This document shows positions 1 to 8,360 of a stretch of DNA of 16,957 nucleotides, piece by piece (position 1 is the stretch's first letter; each line of letters begins with the position of its first letter). This DNA is from DATBFG01 sp036558645. Its GTDB lineage: Bacteria > Acidobacteriota > Terriglobia > Terriglobales > Acidobacteriaceae. A program made the position numbers and the translations under genes. The DNA lies in assembly GCA_036558645.1 (NCBI GenBank), contig DATBFG010000043.1:1-16957 (forward strand). Reading direction: 5' to 3'. The notes beneath the pieces were generated by a model. That model was given only the letters and a program-made list of their open reading frames with translations. It was not told the DNA's origin and ran no database searches.

Positions 1-570
1 AATTTGTTCTTTGGTTAGCTTGCCTCGCACCTGCCCGAGATAAATGGCAAATAGGTAGAGAACTGCCATTTGTGCCGTAAATGCTTTCGTGGATGCAATG
101 CTGACCTCGGGCCCAGCATAAGTGCTCAGCCGGCCATCGGCCTCGCGCGCGATGGTCGAGTCCTCGACATTCGATATTGCAATCGTGTGCGATCCTTTGG
201 CTTTTGCCTCGCGTTGCGCGGCAGTCGTATCCGCAGTTTCTCCGGATTGAGTGATCACGATGGTCAGTTCACTGGGACCTATGAGAGGATTGCGATATTC
301 AAATTCGCTGGCATAGTCGACTTCGACTGGGAGATCCACCAGCTCTTGGATCATGTACTGCCCCGCCATCCCTGCATGTCGGCTCGTCCCGGACGCTACG
401 ATGTTGATTCTGCGCAAGGAGTTCAGTTCTCGCTCCCCGATGTGGACATCCTCCAGCTTCACCATTCCCTCATCGAGAGACACCCTTGGCTCGATCGTGT
501 CTCGCAGACCCTTGGGCTGCTCGAAGATCTCCTTCAGCATGTAATGAGGAAAGCCACCTTTATCTGTCAT
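1..570 (-). CDS. GlmS-type isomerase (SIS) domain protein lacking the glutaminase domain; probable GlcN-6-P isomerase/deaminase (3' part outside window)
   Basis: This is the first 190 residues of a gene that runs off the left edge. The sequence matches the isomerase half of glucosamine-6-phosphate synthase: KEIFEQP (13-19), ASGTSRHAG (59-67), TQSGETADT (107-115) and ASTKAF (159-164), which are the sugar-phosphate-binding loops of the first SIS subdomain. The usual N-terminal glutamine amidotransferase domain (about 240 residues) is absent. An in-frame TAG lies eight codons upstream of the ATG, an AGGAG ribosome site sits at 576-580, and nagA ends only 34 bp upstream, so there is no room for the missing half. 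Without a glutaminase the protein cannot use glutamine as nitrogen donor. With nagA in front, the likely job is GlcN-6-P to fructose-6-P plus ammonia, the NagB role, in the cytoplasm. The fold is certain; the deaminase role is inferred. The second SIS subdomain would lie outside the window. Confidence 0.9.
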   Translation of the reverse strand, partial: MTDKGGFPHYMLKEIFEQPKGLRDTIEPRVSLDEGMVKLEDVHIGERELNSLRRINIVASGTSRHAGMAGQYMIQELVDLPVEVDYASEFEYRNPLIGPSELTIVITQSGETADTTAAQREAKAKGSHTIAISNVEDSTIAREADGRLSTYAGPEVSIASTKAFTAQMAVLYLFAIYLGQVRGKLTKEQI

Positions 571-604
571 CGTCGCTCCTGAGAACTATCTCGTGTGGCT
601 CACG

Positions 605-1765
605 TTAGGCAATCTGTCCGCTCACAATTGCTTTTAGCACTCGACCAGCGCTATCCATGACGACAAGATCCGCCACTGCGCCGGCCATCAAGGAGCCTCG
701 GTTTTGTAGGCGTGCCACACGCGCTGGATTTGTGGTCGCGGCAGTTAAAGCGTTTTGCAGATTCCATCCAGCAAACTGCATGCAGTTGCGAACCGCTTGG
801 TCCAACGTGAGGACACTACCCGCGAGAACGCCGTTGGCCATGCACTTGCCGTCTTTTACATCGAACTCGAAATCGCCCATGGAATAGTGCCCCTCGGGCA
901 TACCTGTTGCGGCAGTCGAATCAGTGATGAGGACCGCCCCTTCAGGCCCCTTGGCACGCAGGAACAGCTTAACAACCGACGGATCGGAGTGGACTCCGTC
1001 GGCGATGATGTCGGCTGTCATACGCGAATCAGTCAGTACTTCTCCGATTATCCCCGGATCCCGATGCAAAAAGGGACGCATGGCGTTAAACGTGTGGGTC
1101 GCATGGCGGGCTCCCGCATCTATCGCGGTTCGCGCGGTTTGTAGATCAGCATCAGAATGCCCAATGCTGACAGTAATACCGCGCTTGACTGCTTCAACGA
1201 TGATCTCCATAGCTCCGTCCAACTCGGGGGCTATCGTCATAAGTCGAATATGACCACGAGCCGCATCCCAAAGTTTGTTGAATGTACCCATGGTCGGAAC
1301 AAGCAAGTCTTTAGGCGGATGCACTCCCCGACGAAGGGGACTGAGAAATGGCCCTTCGATGTGAATGCCAAGCGGCTTGGCCCGGGAAGCGGAATAGCCC
1401 TGCTTGGCAGCAGACTCGACGGCATCTGCGAGTCGTTGCAAAGCTGCACAGGTTTTCTCGATGGGCGCGGTTACGGTCGTTGGCAAATAACCAGTGACAC
1501 CATGTACCAGCAGATGTGACTCGATCGCGGTGAGTGCGCTGGAGTCTGATTCCATGACGTCGTGTCCGGCACCGCCATGGTTGTGGAGGTCCACCAACCC
1601 CGGGACGATCACGCCTTCGGAAAAATCCAGAACGCGAGCATTCTTGGGGATCTCCGCCGAAGTTCTGGACTTGACGTCTGCGATCAGACCATCATCGATC
1701 AGCAGGATCGGGTCCTCGATTCGGTCCCGAGGAGTCAACAGTGCTGAGGCAGTGAGTGCAATCAT
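605..1765 (-). CDS. nagA: N-acetylglucosamine-6-phosphate deacetylase
   Basis: Full-length (386 aa) amidohydrolase-superfamily enzyme that removes acetate from GlcNAc-6-P to give GlcN-6-P in the cytoplasm. The NagA landmarks are all visible: PGLVDLHNHG (55-64) at the start of the barrel, HIEGPF with the metal-ligand Glu at 137, GHSDA with His203, HTFNAM with His224, ADGVHSDP with the substrate-contacting His259, and LITDS with the catalytic Asp282. The HNH form at 61-63 means both histidines of the HxH site are present, unlike the E. coli enzyme, which has lost them, so a two-metal site is possible. The downstream neighbour is a GlmS-like isomerase 34 bp away on the same strand, forming a two-step route to fructose-6-P. 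No strong Shine-Dalgarno is seen before the ATG at 1765. Confidence 0.95.
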   Translation of the reverse strand: MIALTASALLTPRDRIEDPILLIDDGLIADVKSRTSAEIPKNARVLDFSEGVIVPGLVDLHNHGGAGHDVMESDSSALTAIESHLLVHGVTGYLPTTVTAPIEKTCAALQRLADAVESAAKQGYSASRAKPLGIHIEGPFLSPLRRGVHPPKDLLVPTMGTFNKLWDAARGHIRLMTIAPELDGAMEIIVEAVKRGITVSIGHSDADLQTARTAIDAGARHATHTFNAMRPFLHRDPGIIGEVLTDSRMTADIIADGVHSDPSVVKLFLRAKGPEGAVLITDSTAATGMPEGHYSMGDFEFDVKDGKCMANGVLAGSVLTLDQAVRNCMQFAGWNLQNALTAATTNPARVARLQNRGSLMAGAVADLVVMDSAGRVLKAIVSGQIA

Positions 1766-1925
1766 GAGATGCGTGAAGGCTCATTCTATAGGAATGGGCG
1801 CGAAGGAAGCCGAACTCAAGGTGCACTCTTGTTACAAGGCAACCCCATTTGGGGACGCCCGGTCTACAGTTTGCCTAATGACGATTGGCTCATTGGTGTT
1901 ATGGACGAATCGCGAGCTTATCATG

Positions 1926-1950
1926 CGAGAATGTTATAATTTCATTCTCG
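1926..1950. promoter_or_regulatory. Perfect 8-bp inverted repeat enclosing a TATAAT box; candidate operator
   Basis: CGAGAATG (1926-1933) and CATTCTCG (1943-1950) are exact inverted repeats separated by 9 bp. A TATAAT hexamer lies at 1935-1940 on the plus strand inside the spacer. The element lies between nagA, which starts at 1765 and reads left, and the tRNA-Pro gene, which starts at 2019 and reads right. A repressor bound here would cover the -10 box of a promoter in either direction. No convincing -35 hexamer is found at the right distance on either strand, so promoter function is uncertain. The left part TGTTATAAT resembles half-sites of Fur-family (Zur/PerR) operators, but the right half does not continue that match. 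Confidence 0.4.
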
Positions 1951-2018
1951 ATTATTGTTTGCGCGGGCCGTAGTTCCTTCACGAATACTTCCGCGCTGTG
2001 ATCAGTTTTTGCCTCAGT

Positions 2019-2095
<77 letters not shown>

Positions 2096-2110
2096 TTTAT
2101 TCTCTCGCCT

Positions 2111-2130
2111 GTCAGCAATTTGCAGCTGAC
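2111..2130. repeat. Short inverted repeat downstream of the tRNA gene
   Basis: GTCAGC (2111-2116) and GCTGAC (2125-2130) form a perfect 6-bp stem with an 8-nt loop, 15 bp past the tRNA. It could help end or process the tRNA transcript, but no T-run follows on either strand, so it does not meet the standard for an intrinsic terminator. The remaining sequence up to the sulfatase-fold gene (2131-2361) shows nothing recognisable. Confidence 0.3.
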
Positions 2131-2361
2131 CTCGTTACTACTAGCCTTTCGATTTCCAGCAAATTTCGGGACTTGAAGAAATACATCGAGTCTCTCGGAA
2201 GCCGATCGCACGGTTCTCTTTAGTTTCTCGGACTCTGGATCACATCCGACAGCCGGGCACGGACTTTGCCTTTGTCACCGCGAATGCATTATTAGTCCGA
2301 GCCGTTAGTCACTCCGCCGCCGACCGATCTTCAACACTTGCGCCCCAACCTAGGCAACGTT

Positions 2362-4401
2362 CTACTTGTCAGGTTTTGATGGCAGGGTCGGCGTTCCGAG
2401 TCTGGAGCCGCCTTGTGATCGGAGTCGTTCGGCCTCAATACGTTCTTGACGTGCCTGTGCTGTTTGCCCGGTTTGACTGTACGCGTCTGCGAGAATGCTG
2501 TGGGCGTCAATAGAGTCGGGACGGAGTTTTACGGCTTTGCGCAGATACGGCAATCCGTCCTGTCCTTTTTGCCCTGAAACCAGCATTCTGCCTAGCATTA
2601 GATTGGCGGGAAAACTTTGAGGATCAAGATCGATGGCCCTCTGAAACTCCTTTGCCGCATCCTCGCCACGTGCTGTTCGTTCGTAAACCAACGCCAGATA
2701 GAAGTGCATGACTGACAGGCCTTGCATTTGAGACACTGCAACCTCAAATTGCGGTGCAGCTTCGTTCCAGTTTCCTGTCTTCACCAGGGCGCACCCAAAC
2801 TCGTAACGAGCAAAACCATCCTCGGGCTTCATCGCCACCAGCCTGCGTAGTGGATCAACCGCTTTGTCATACTGTTTCAGTGACATGTAAGCTCGACCGA
2901 GGTGTAGAAGGGCTATCGGAGTCTTAGGCTCCTTCTTTAATACGTCCTCCAGTATTGGCACTGCCGCCTGATACTGTTCACGTTCCATATCCACGAGCGC
3001 GCCGTAAAGGGTATTGGCGATCTCAATTTTTTCCTTCGGATCAGGACCACCGGCAACTTCAGAACTACCGCGAGTTTCGGGACTAGATCCCACGTAACCT
3101 AGAGCATGGAGGCTCTCCGTCTGCTCGATATTTAACTTTGTTTGTGGTGATGTTCCTCCCCTCGTTTGGCGGAAGAATTCCGCCAGTTGAGCTGCAGCCG
3201 TGTCGGCCACTGCCTTCGCATCGGCGGCCAAGTTGTGCGTGGCCAGCGGGTCTATCCCTTCCTCGTACAGTTCCCGCTCTGGCGATTCCACATACAAATA
3301 TTTTCCAGAACGCCATGCTTGCAGTGGGCTCCAGCCAAACGATCGATGTCCGTAATCGCTCTCTGAATAAATAGAGCGCCGCAGGCTGGAGTCATTGGCC
3401 TGAGCAGGCATGGCGCTTCTGTCGTCCTTGAAGAAGTTTCCGAGTGTCTTGCCCTGCATCTGGCTCGGAACTGAAAGTTTTGCTTCCTGCAGTATGGTCG
3501 GGGCGACATCCACGAGCGCAACGCGGGCATCGACCGTTTTCCCGGATTTTTGCCCAGGAAGCTTGAAGAGTAGTGGGACGCGAATCGTTTCATCGTAGAG
3601 AAAGATGCCGTGATGTTTCTCTCCGTGCTCGCCAAAGGCCTCGCCATGGTCGGCCATGACCGCGATCAAGGTCGCATCAAATAGGTGGTGCGACCGCAAT
3701 CCGTCGAGAAGCTTCGCGACTGCAGCATCTTCATAGGCAATCTCACCATCGTAGAGCTGCGACTGAAACTTGGTCTTGTAAGGCTCTGGAGGATCGTATG
3801 GGTCATGTGCATCGTACAGATGTACCCACAGAAAGAAGGGCGCAGCGCGATTCTTATCAAGCCAGACGAGTGCACGGCTCACTACTTCCTCACCACGCCG
3901 TTCCAAAGTGCGATATCGATCCAGACCTAATCGGCGGTGAAATCCTGCGTCGTAAACGTCAAAACCTCTCTCGAAACCAAAGGCAATGCTCTTGGGTTCC
4001 AGAGCCAATGCGCCGACGAATGCGGCTGTGCTGTATCCGTTCTTGTGAAGAATGTCTGGAAGAAACGGCAGTTCTTTTTCCAGTGGATCCCCCATGTAAT
4101 TCACGTGATTGAACTGTGGATACGTTCCAGTGAGAATCCCTGCGTGAGACGGAGTGGTCAGCGGCACTTGCGCGTAAGCCCTGGAGAAAGCCACTGCCTC
4201 TTTAGCCAATGTATCCAAATTCGGGGTTAACTTGCGGTCTGACCCCAAGAAGCCCATGCGATCGGCGCGAGTAGTGTCTAGAGTAATCAGGACAATGTTC
4301 GGCCGCGGAGTAGCGGTACGAGGGCTGCGACTTTCCCCCGTAACATTCGCAGACTCGGCAAGCAAGAGGAAGAGCAGCAAGGTTTTCCGGCCCGGGCCCA
4401 T
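2362..4401 (-). CDS. Exported sulfatase-fold (alkaline phosphatase superfamily) hydrolase with C-terminal TPR domain
   Basis: A 679-aa protein. A short hydrophobic N-terminus (about 7-18) suggests export. Residues about 33-410 form the sulfatase/alkaline-phosphatase fold: PNIVLITLDTTRAD with metal ligand Asp42, the nucleophile region LTTPSHAGILTG (81-92), a DAHDPYDPP stretch (197-205), and the second metal cluster DHGEAFGEHG from Asp251. Residues about 455-655 are TPR repeats (for example around 461-490, 495-525, 529-557, 563-593 and 631-656), which normally bind proteins or scaffold complexes. The classical sulfatase signature C/S-x-P-x-R reads T82-T-P-S-H86, so formylglycine cannot form. 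Thr82 or Thr83 is a likely nucleophile, which points to a phosphoester, phosphotransfer or other reaction more than to sulfate release. A GGGAGG sits 13 bp before the ATG. The gene is divergent from the TonB receptor, about 150 bp away. The substrate is unknown. Confidence 0.9.
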   Translation of the reverse strand: MGPGRKTLLLFLLLAESANVTGESRSPRTATPRPNIVLITLDTTRADRMGFLGSDRKLTPNLDTLAKEAVAFSRAYAQVPLTTPSHAGILTGTYPQFNHVNYMGDPLEKELPFLPDILHKNGYSTAAFVGALALEPKSIAFGFERGFDVYDAGFHRRLGLDRYRTLERRGEEVVSRALVWLDKNRAAPFFLWVHLYDAHDPYDPPEPYKTKFQSQLYDGEIAYEDAAVAKLLDGLRSHHLFDATLIAVMADHGEAFGEHGEKHHGIFLYDETIRVPLLFKLPGQKSGKTVDARVALVDVAPTILQEAKLSVPSQMQGKTLGNFFKDDRSAMPAQANDSSLRRSIYSESDYGHRSFGWSPLQAWRSGKYLYVESPERELYEEGIDPLATHNLAADAKAVADTAAAQLAEFFRQTRGGTSPQTKLNIEQTESLHALGYVGSSPETRGSSEVAGGPDPKEKIEIANTLYGALVDMEREQYQAAVPILEDVLKKEPKTPIALLHLGRAYMSLKQYDKAVDPLRRLVAMKPEDGFARYEFGCALVKTGNWNEAAPQFEVAVSQMQGLSVMHFYLALVYERTARGEDAAKEFQRAIDLDPQSFPANLMLGRMLVSGQKGQDGLPYLRKAVKLRPDSIDAHSILADAYSQTGQTAQARQERIEAERLRSQGGSRLGTPTLPSKPDK

Positions 4402-4448
4402 GTCGGCCAGTTTACCTCCCTCGCTGCATGCCAGCAGCTTCTTTCGTC

Positions 4449-4477
4449 TTGACTCTCAATCTTGTGTGGCATATTCT
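4449..4477 (+). promoter_or_regulatory. Sigma70-type promoter for the TonB-dependent receptor gene
   Basis: TTGACT (4449-4454) and TATTCT (4472-4477) are separated by exactly 17 bp, close to the TTGACA/TATAAT consensus. Transcription would start near 4484 and leave a leader of about 70 nt before the receptor ATG at 4554. The site lies in the short divergent region shared with the sulfatase-fold gene. No equally good promoter is seen for that gene on the other strand. Confidence 0.6.
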
Positions 4478-4553
4478 TCGCGCAATTTGTTGGGGCGTGA
4501 AAACCGGTTAGACAGCGGCGGTCCGATTTTGATTTTGCTGTGTGGAGCCCTCC

Positions 4554-7500
4554 ATGAGAAGCAAGATCTTTGTCGTCGCATTCGCTAGTACCTTGCTCAT
4601 CGCGTTTCTGCCGACGTCCGTGCACGGGCAAACCACCTTTGGAACCATCCTCGGAACAGTTTCCGATACCTCAGGAGCTGTAGTGCCGAATGTCGTCGTG
4701 ACGATTACCAACCAGGGAGAAAATACGTCGCGTGAAGTACGCAGTGACGCGCAAGGAAATTACCAAGCCGAAAACCTGAAGGCTGGCATCTACACTGTCA
4801 CCACTCAGGCAACTGGATTCAGCAGCGTTTCGGTGAAAGATGTGCACTTGGAGGCACGACAGATCGTGCGGACCGACTTGAAGCTGACGGTCGGTGGCGC
4901 GACAGAGAAGGTCGAAGTTGAGGCAAAAGCCGAGCTCATCAACACAGAGTCTTCCACCATCGCCTCCAGCTTCTCGAGCTCGGAAGTGCTTTCCTTGCCG
5001 GCGAACTACCGCGGTGCAGGAAGTACCAGCCCGTATGCGCTCCTCGCCTTTCTTCCCGGCGTTCAGGGTGATACCAATGGGGAAATTTCTGTTCAGGGTG
5101 CGCAGCCATTTCAGGTTGAGTACACCGTGGATGGCATCTCGACCGCCAGCGTCCGTTATAGCGGGCCACAAAGAGAGATGTTTCCTTCGGCCGAAAACAT
5201 TTCTGAGATGAAGGTCCAGGGTGCTGGAGATAGTGCTGAGTATGGTCAAGTCGGAGACATTACAACCACCAGCAAGGGCGGCACCAACTCATTTCACGGT
5301 TCGGTGTTTGAATACTTCCAGAATGCCGCTCTGGATGCGAAACCATTCGGAGCGGTCGACAAGCCGGCCAAGAGCGCGAACACATTCGGATTCTCCTTCT
5401 CGGGGCCGATCTTCAAGAATCGGACCTTCTTCTTCGTCGACTACGAGGGCATGCGTTACCGCACGCAGACCACGCTGCACGACAAGGTACCGACGGAAGC
5501 GATGCGTAACGGCGATTTCAGAAACCTGTTCTACAAAGACGGCCGATCGGTTGAAATCTTCGACTTTGATGGATTCACTCCCTTTCCCAACAACATCATT
5601 CCTCCGGATCGCATCAATCGTGTTGCTCCCATCATCCTTCGTTACTATCCGCTGCCCAACCATTTTGACCCAAGCATAGGCGGGCTGGACGTCTTACAAG
5701 ACAACAACTACGTTGCCAACGTTCCCAATCCTATTCTTTCCAACCAATTTGATATCCGCATCGATCACACAATCAATGCGAAGCAGAACATATTTGGGCG
5801 CTGGACACATAATAAGCGTGACATTACCACCGCTACTGATCTGCTCCTGCCACAACAGGCAGATACTGACCGGCAAACGCAAGTGGTGATCGCGCACAAT
5901 TACGCCATCACCCCTAATTTGGTGAACGAGTTGCGCGGCGGAATAAGCCGGGGAACGTTCGAAGGTGACTTTCCAGTGGACGGTCCCGCGCTGATGCAAG
6001 AGCTTGCACTCAACGGACTCGGACCTTTTCCACAAGGTGGCTTCCCGCAGATGGTACCCGGATTTGGAGCGTCGTCAGTTACCCGCATCAATCACGGCCG
6101 CCCAAATGATTTGCTGTCCAGCAATTTTCAAATCAACGAGAACCTTACCTGGACTAAGGGAAAGCACACCATGAAGTTTGGCTTTGACTTCAGGAAGCTC
6201 CGACTGACTAACATTTGGTCCTCAACGACCGGAGATGACTACGGGGATTTCTGGTTCAATGGCCAGTACACTACTGACTATTATGGCGGGACTCCTGAAT
6301 CGGGTTATGACTTCGCCGATTTCCTGCTGGGCGCTCCGTACTACAGCGACGTTACTCACACGGCGCCTGATATCGATGGGAGAACCAATCATTATTATGC
6401 CTATGCTGAAGACACCTTCAAGGTCACGCCCAAACTTACGTTGAACTTCGGACTGCGATTCTCGCGGCTTCCACCTTTCGTTGATCCAATCAATCACACG
6501 AACTTCGACCCCAGCGTGCCGCTCACCGGCCGCGTTGTCATTTCTTCAGACCCAAGGTCGCTACAAGCTACTAATCCGCTCTTTCTGCAGAACATCAATG
6601 CTTGTCCAAACCCTGACGTCGTCTTTCCTGACGGAACGACCGTACCGTGTACACCGTTTCTGACGGCACATCAGGCTGGTTGGCCCGAGGGCTTGCGCGA
6701 GACCTATTCTGATTGGGCGCCCCGGTTCGGTTTCGCCTATCGCCCATTCTCCGGGAATAACACGGTGATCCGCGGCGGGGCTGGCGTCTATACAGTGACT
6801 ACGCTGGGCACCGTTTTCTATTCCATCGCAGGCGTTCATGATGGATATCAGGCTTCGTTTCTGAATGGTTGGACCAGCAGCGGTCCACTCTTGCCCTTAT
6901 TTACGTTTCCAGATGTCCAAACCGGCACTCCGCTAGGATTGTCGCTTGGTACGCAAAGATTCGAAACCTCGAATCAATTCGACAAAGCAGATCCCTACAC
7001 TATTCAGTGGAATCTTACTGTCGAGCAGACTCTGCATGGCAATACTGCCTTGCGAGTTTCTTATATCGGAAGTCGAGGTCTACAGCTTACTTGGGCACCA
7101 GACCTGAACCAGCCTCGGCCATCAACAACGGATTTTGGTAGTCGTCCGGCAGGAGACTTCCCATTCCCCGTCTGGTCTCACATTTATTCGAGAGCCGCGG
7201 GAGCAACCAGTACGTATCACTCCATGCAGACGGAGCTTATTCACAGATACTCCAACGGTCTCACATTACAGAGCACCTGGACATGGGCACACAATCTCTC
7301 TGACACTGCGTCGTTCACTGGCTCATCTTTCGGTGGCGAGGCGGGCGAAGGTCGATCGCTTGACCGGTTCAATCGCGGCCGAGATTGGGGTGAAGTCGGA
7401 GGGACACGCCGTCACCGATGGATCACAACGTTGCTCTATGAGCTCCCGATCGGCAGGGGCAGACGTTTTTTAGGTGACGCCAATGGTCTTGTAGATGGAC

Positions 7501-8009
7501 TCCTTGGGGGGTGGCGCGTGAGCACCATTGCGTTGTTGCAGACTGGGCCCTATCTCACTGCATGGTTGCCAGGAGACTCCTCCGGCACGGGATCGCAGGC
7601 AAGTCGAACTGCAGGTCAACGTCCCGATGCTTTTGGCAACGGCAACATAGATAATCCCACGCCAAGCGATTATTGGAACCCGAATGTCTTCGCCTGCCCC
7701 GGTGATGCTCCGGGAGTTTGGGATTGCGGCGGTGACACTCCGATTGGTCGTTTCGGCACAAGTCGAGTCGGAAATCTGATTGGCCCGGGGACGATTAACA
7801 TCTCGCTTGGACTTGCCAAGGATTTTAGGCTTTCAGAGCGCGCAACCTTGAAATTTGAGAGCAGCTTTACAAACTTGCCGAACCACACAAACTATAACGA
7901 TCCGGAAACCAATTTAAACGACTCGAATTTCGGCAAAATCTTCGATGACCGTGGAGGAGATAGCGGCGGAACGCGTGTAGGGCAATTCGCACTTCGAATT
8001 GAGTTTTAG
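4554..8009 (+). CDS. TonB-dependent receptor, Oar-like, with N-terminal carboxypeptidase-regulatory-like domain
   Basis: A 1,151-aa outer-membrane protein. Residues 1-26 are a clear signal peptide ending HGQ. Residues about 28-115 are a CarboxypepD_reg/Cna-B-like beta sandwich (GTILGTVSDTSGAVVPNVVV opening, YTVTTQATGF near the end). A plug domain follows (about 120-230, with VDGIS and TKGGTNSFHGSVFEYFQN-type plug/barrel sequence), then a long beta-barrel ending in ALRIEF with a C-terminal Phe recognised by the BAM machinery. The ATG at 4554 is preferred over a GTG four codons upstream, because GGAG at 4544-4547 is well placed for it and it gives a standard signal sequence. Receptors of this type import or bind large substrates using TonB energy; in Acidobacteriota they are numerous and mostly unassigned. 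No SusD-like partner is present. The divergent sulfatase-fold enzyme hints at a linked substrate but does not prove it. Confidence 0.95.
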   Translation: MRSKIFVVAFASTLLIAFLPTSVHGQTTFGTILGTVSDTSGAVVPNVVVTITNQGENTSREVRSDAQGNYQAENLKAGIYTVTTQATGFSSVSVKDVHLEARQIVRTDLKLTVGGATEKVEVEAKAELINTESSTIASSFSSSEVLSLPANYRGAGSTSPYALLAFLPGVQGDTNGEISVQGAQPFQVEYTVDGISTASVRYSGPQREMFPSAENISEMKVQGAGDSAEYGQVGDITTTSKGGTNSFHGSVFEYFQNAALDAKPFGAVDKPAKSANTFGFSFSGPIFKNRTFFFVDYEGMRYRTQTTLHDKVPTEAMRNGDFRNLFYKDGRSVEIFDFDGFTPFPNNIIPPDRINRVAPIILRYYPLPNHFDPSIGGLDVLQDNNYVANVPNPILSNQFDIRIDHTINAKQNIFGRWTHNKRDITTATDLLLPQQADTDRQTQVVIAHNYAITPNLVNELRGGISRGTFEGDFPVDGPALMQELALNGLGPFPQGGFPQMVPGFGASSVTRINHGRPNDLLSSNFQINENLTWTKGKHTMKFGFDFRKLRLTNIWSSTTGDDYGDFWFNGQYTTDYYGGTPESGYDFADFLLGAPYYSDVTHTAPDIDGRTNHYYAYAEDTFKVTPKLTLNFGLRFSRLPPFVDPINHTNFDPSVPLTGRVVISSDPRSLQATNPLFLQNINACPNPDVVFPDGTTVPCTPFLTAHQAGWPEGLRETYSDWAPRFGFAYRPFSGNNTVIRGGAGVYTVTTLGTVFYSIAGVHDGYQASFLNGWTSSGPLLPLFTFPDVQTGTPLGLSLGTQRFETSNQFDKADPYTIQWNLTVEQTLHGNTALRVSYIGSRGLQLTWAPDLNQPRPSTTDFGSRPAGDFPFPVWSHIYSRAAGATSTYHSMQTELIHRYSNGLTLQSTWTWAHNLSDTASFTGSSFGGEAGEGRSLDRFNRGRDWGEVGGTRRHRWITTLLYELPIGRGRRFLGDANGLVDGLLGGWRVSTIALLQTGPYLTAWLPGDSSGTGSQASRTAGQRPDAFGNGNIDNPTPSDYWNPNVFACPGDAPGVWDCGGDTPIGRFGTSRVGNLIGPGTINISLGLAKDFRLSERATLKFESSFTNLPNHTNYNDPETNLNDSNFGKIFDDRGGDSGGTRVGQFALRIEF

Positions 8010-8360
8010 CAGACGTTTCGTGCTAGGAGCAAAAGTCCGATTCTTGATCTGAGCAGGCCCGGCTCTTTCAGTCGAAACTTGCGTAGTCAATTCTGAGATG
8101 TTCGGAAGCGAAGAGCGAATGGTTGTTTCCTTGGGCTGAAAATGCGTTGCTAGCACCGCAAGTCAAGATTCTGATCATTCTGCACGGCGTAAAACTTGCC
8201 TAGTTTTCAGCTGACATGGTTAGATTGTCGCCGTTCCAGTTTTTCAACTAGTCATCGTCACCCTCGACTCAGCTCTTTAGGTCGGGGAGTCTCCATCATC
8301 AAAGCCTGTCATTTCTTACAGTTCAAACACCTGCTGCCGACCAGTAAACGGAGTAAGAAG
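8010..8360. other. Intergenic region upstream of the five-gene cluster
   Basis: These 351 bp lie between the receptor stop and the NTT-family start. No convincing gene is seen on either strand. A weak promoter-like pair, TTGCCT (8196-8201) and TTAGAT (8220-8225) with an 18-bp spacer, could drive the downstream cluster with a leader of about 130 nt. A small imperfect hairpin GAGC/GCTC around 8061-8075 followed by three T residues is too weak to call a terminator. Confidence 0.3.

Noticed and set aside
70..582. A 170-codon plus-strand frame
   Set aside because: It lies opposite the GlmS-like gene, whose minus-strand translation has clear SIS motifs; the plus frame shows no protein-like pattern.
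755..1519. Several plus-strand frames over 100 codons
   Set aside because: All are antisense to nagA, whose reading frame is complete and motif-supported.
2111..2130. Intrinsic terminator after the tRNA
   Set aside because: The stem is only 6 bp and has no T-run on either side; kept only as an inverted repeat.
2362..4401. Annotation as arylsulfatase
   Set aside because: The C/S-x-P-x-R formylglycine motif is absent, so sulfatase activity should not be assumed from the fold.
8196..8360. N-terminal extension of the NTT-family protein by 55 residues
   Set aside because: No ribosome site at 8196, non-membrane-like sequence, and a good GGAG before the ATG at 8361.
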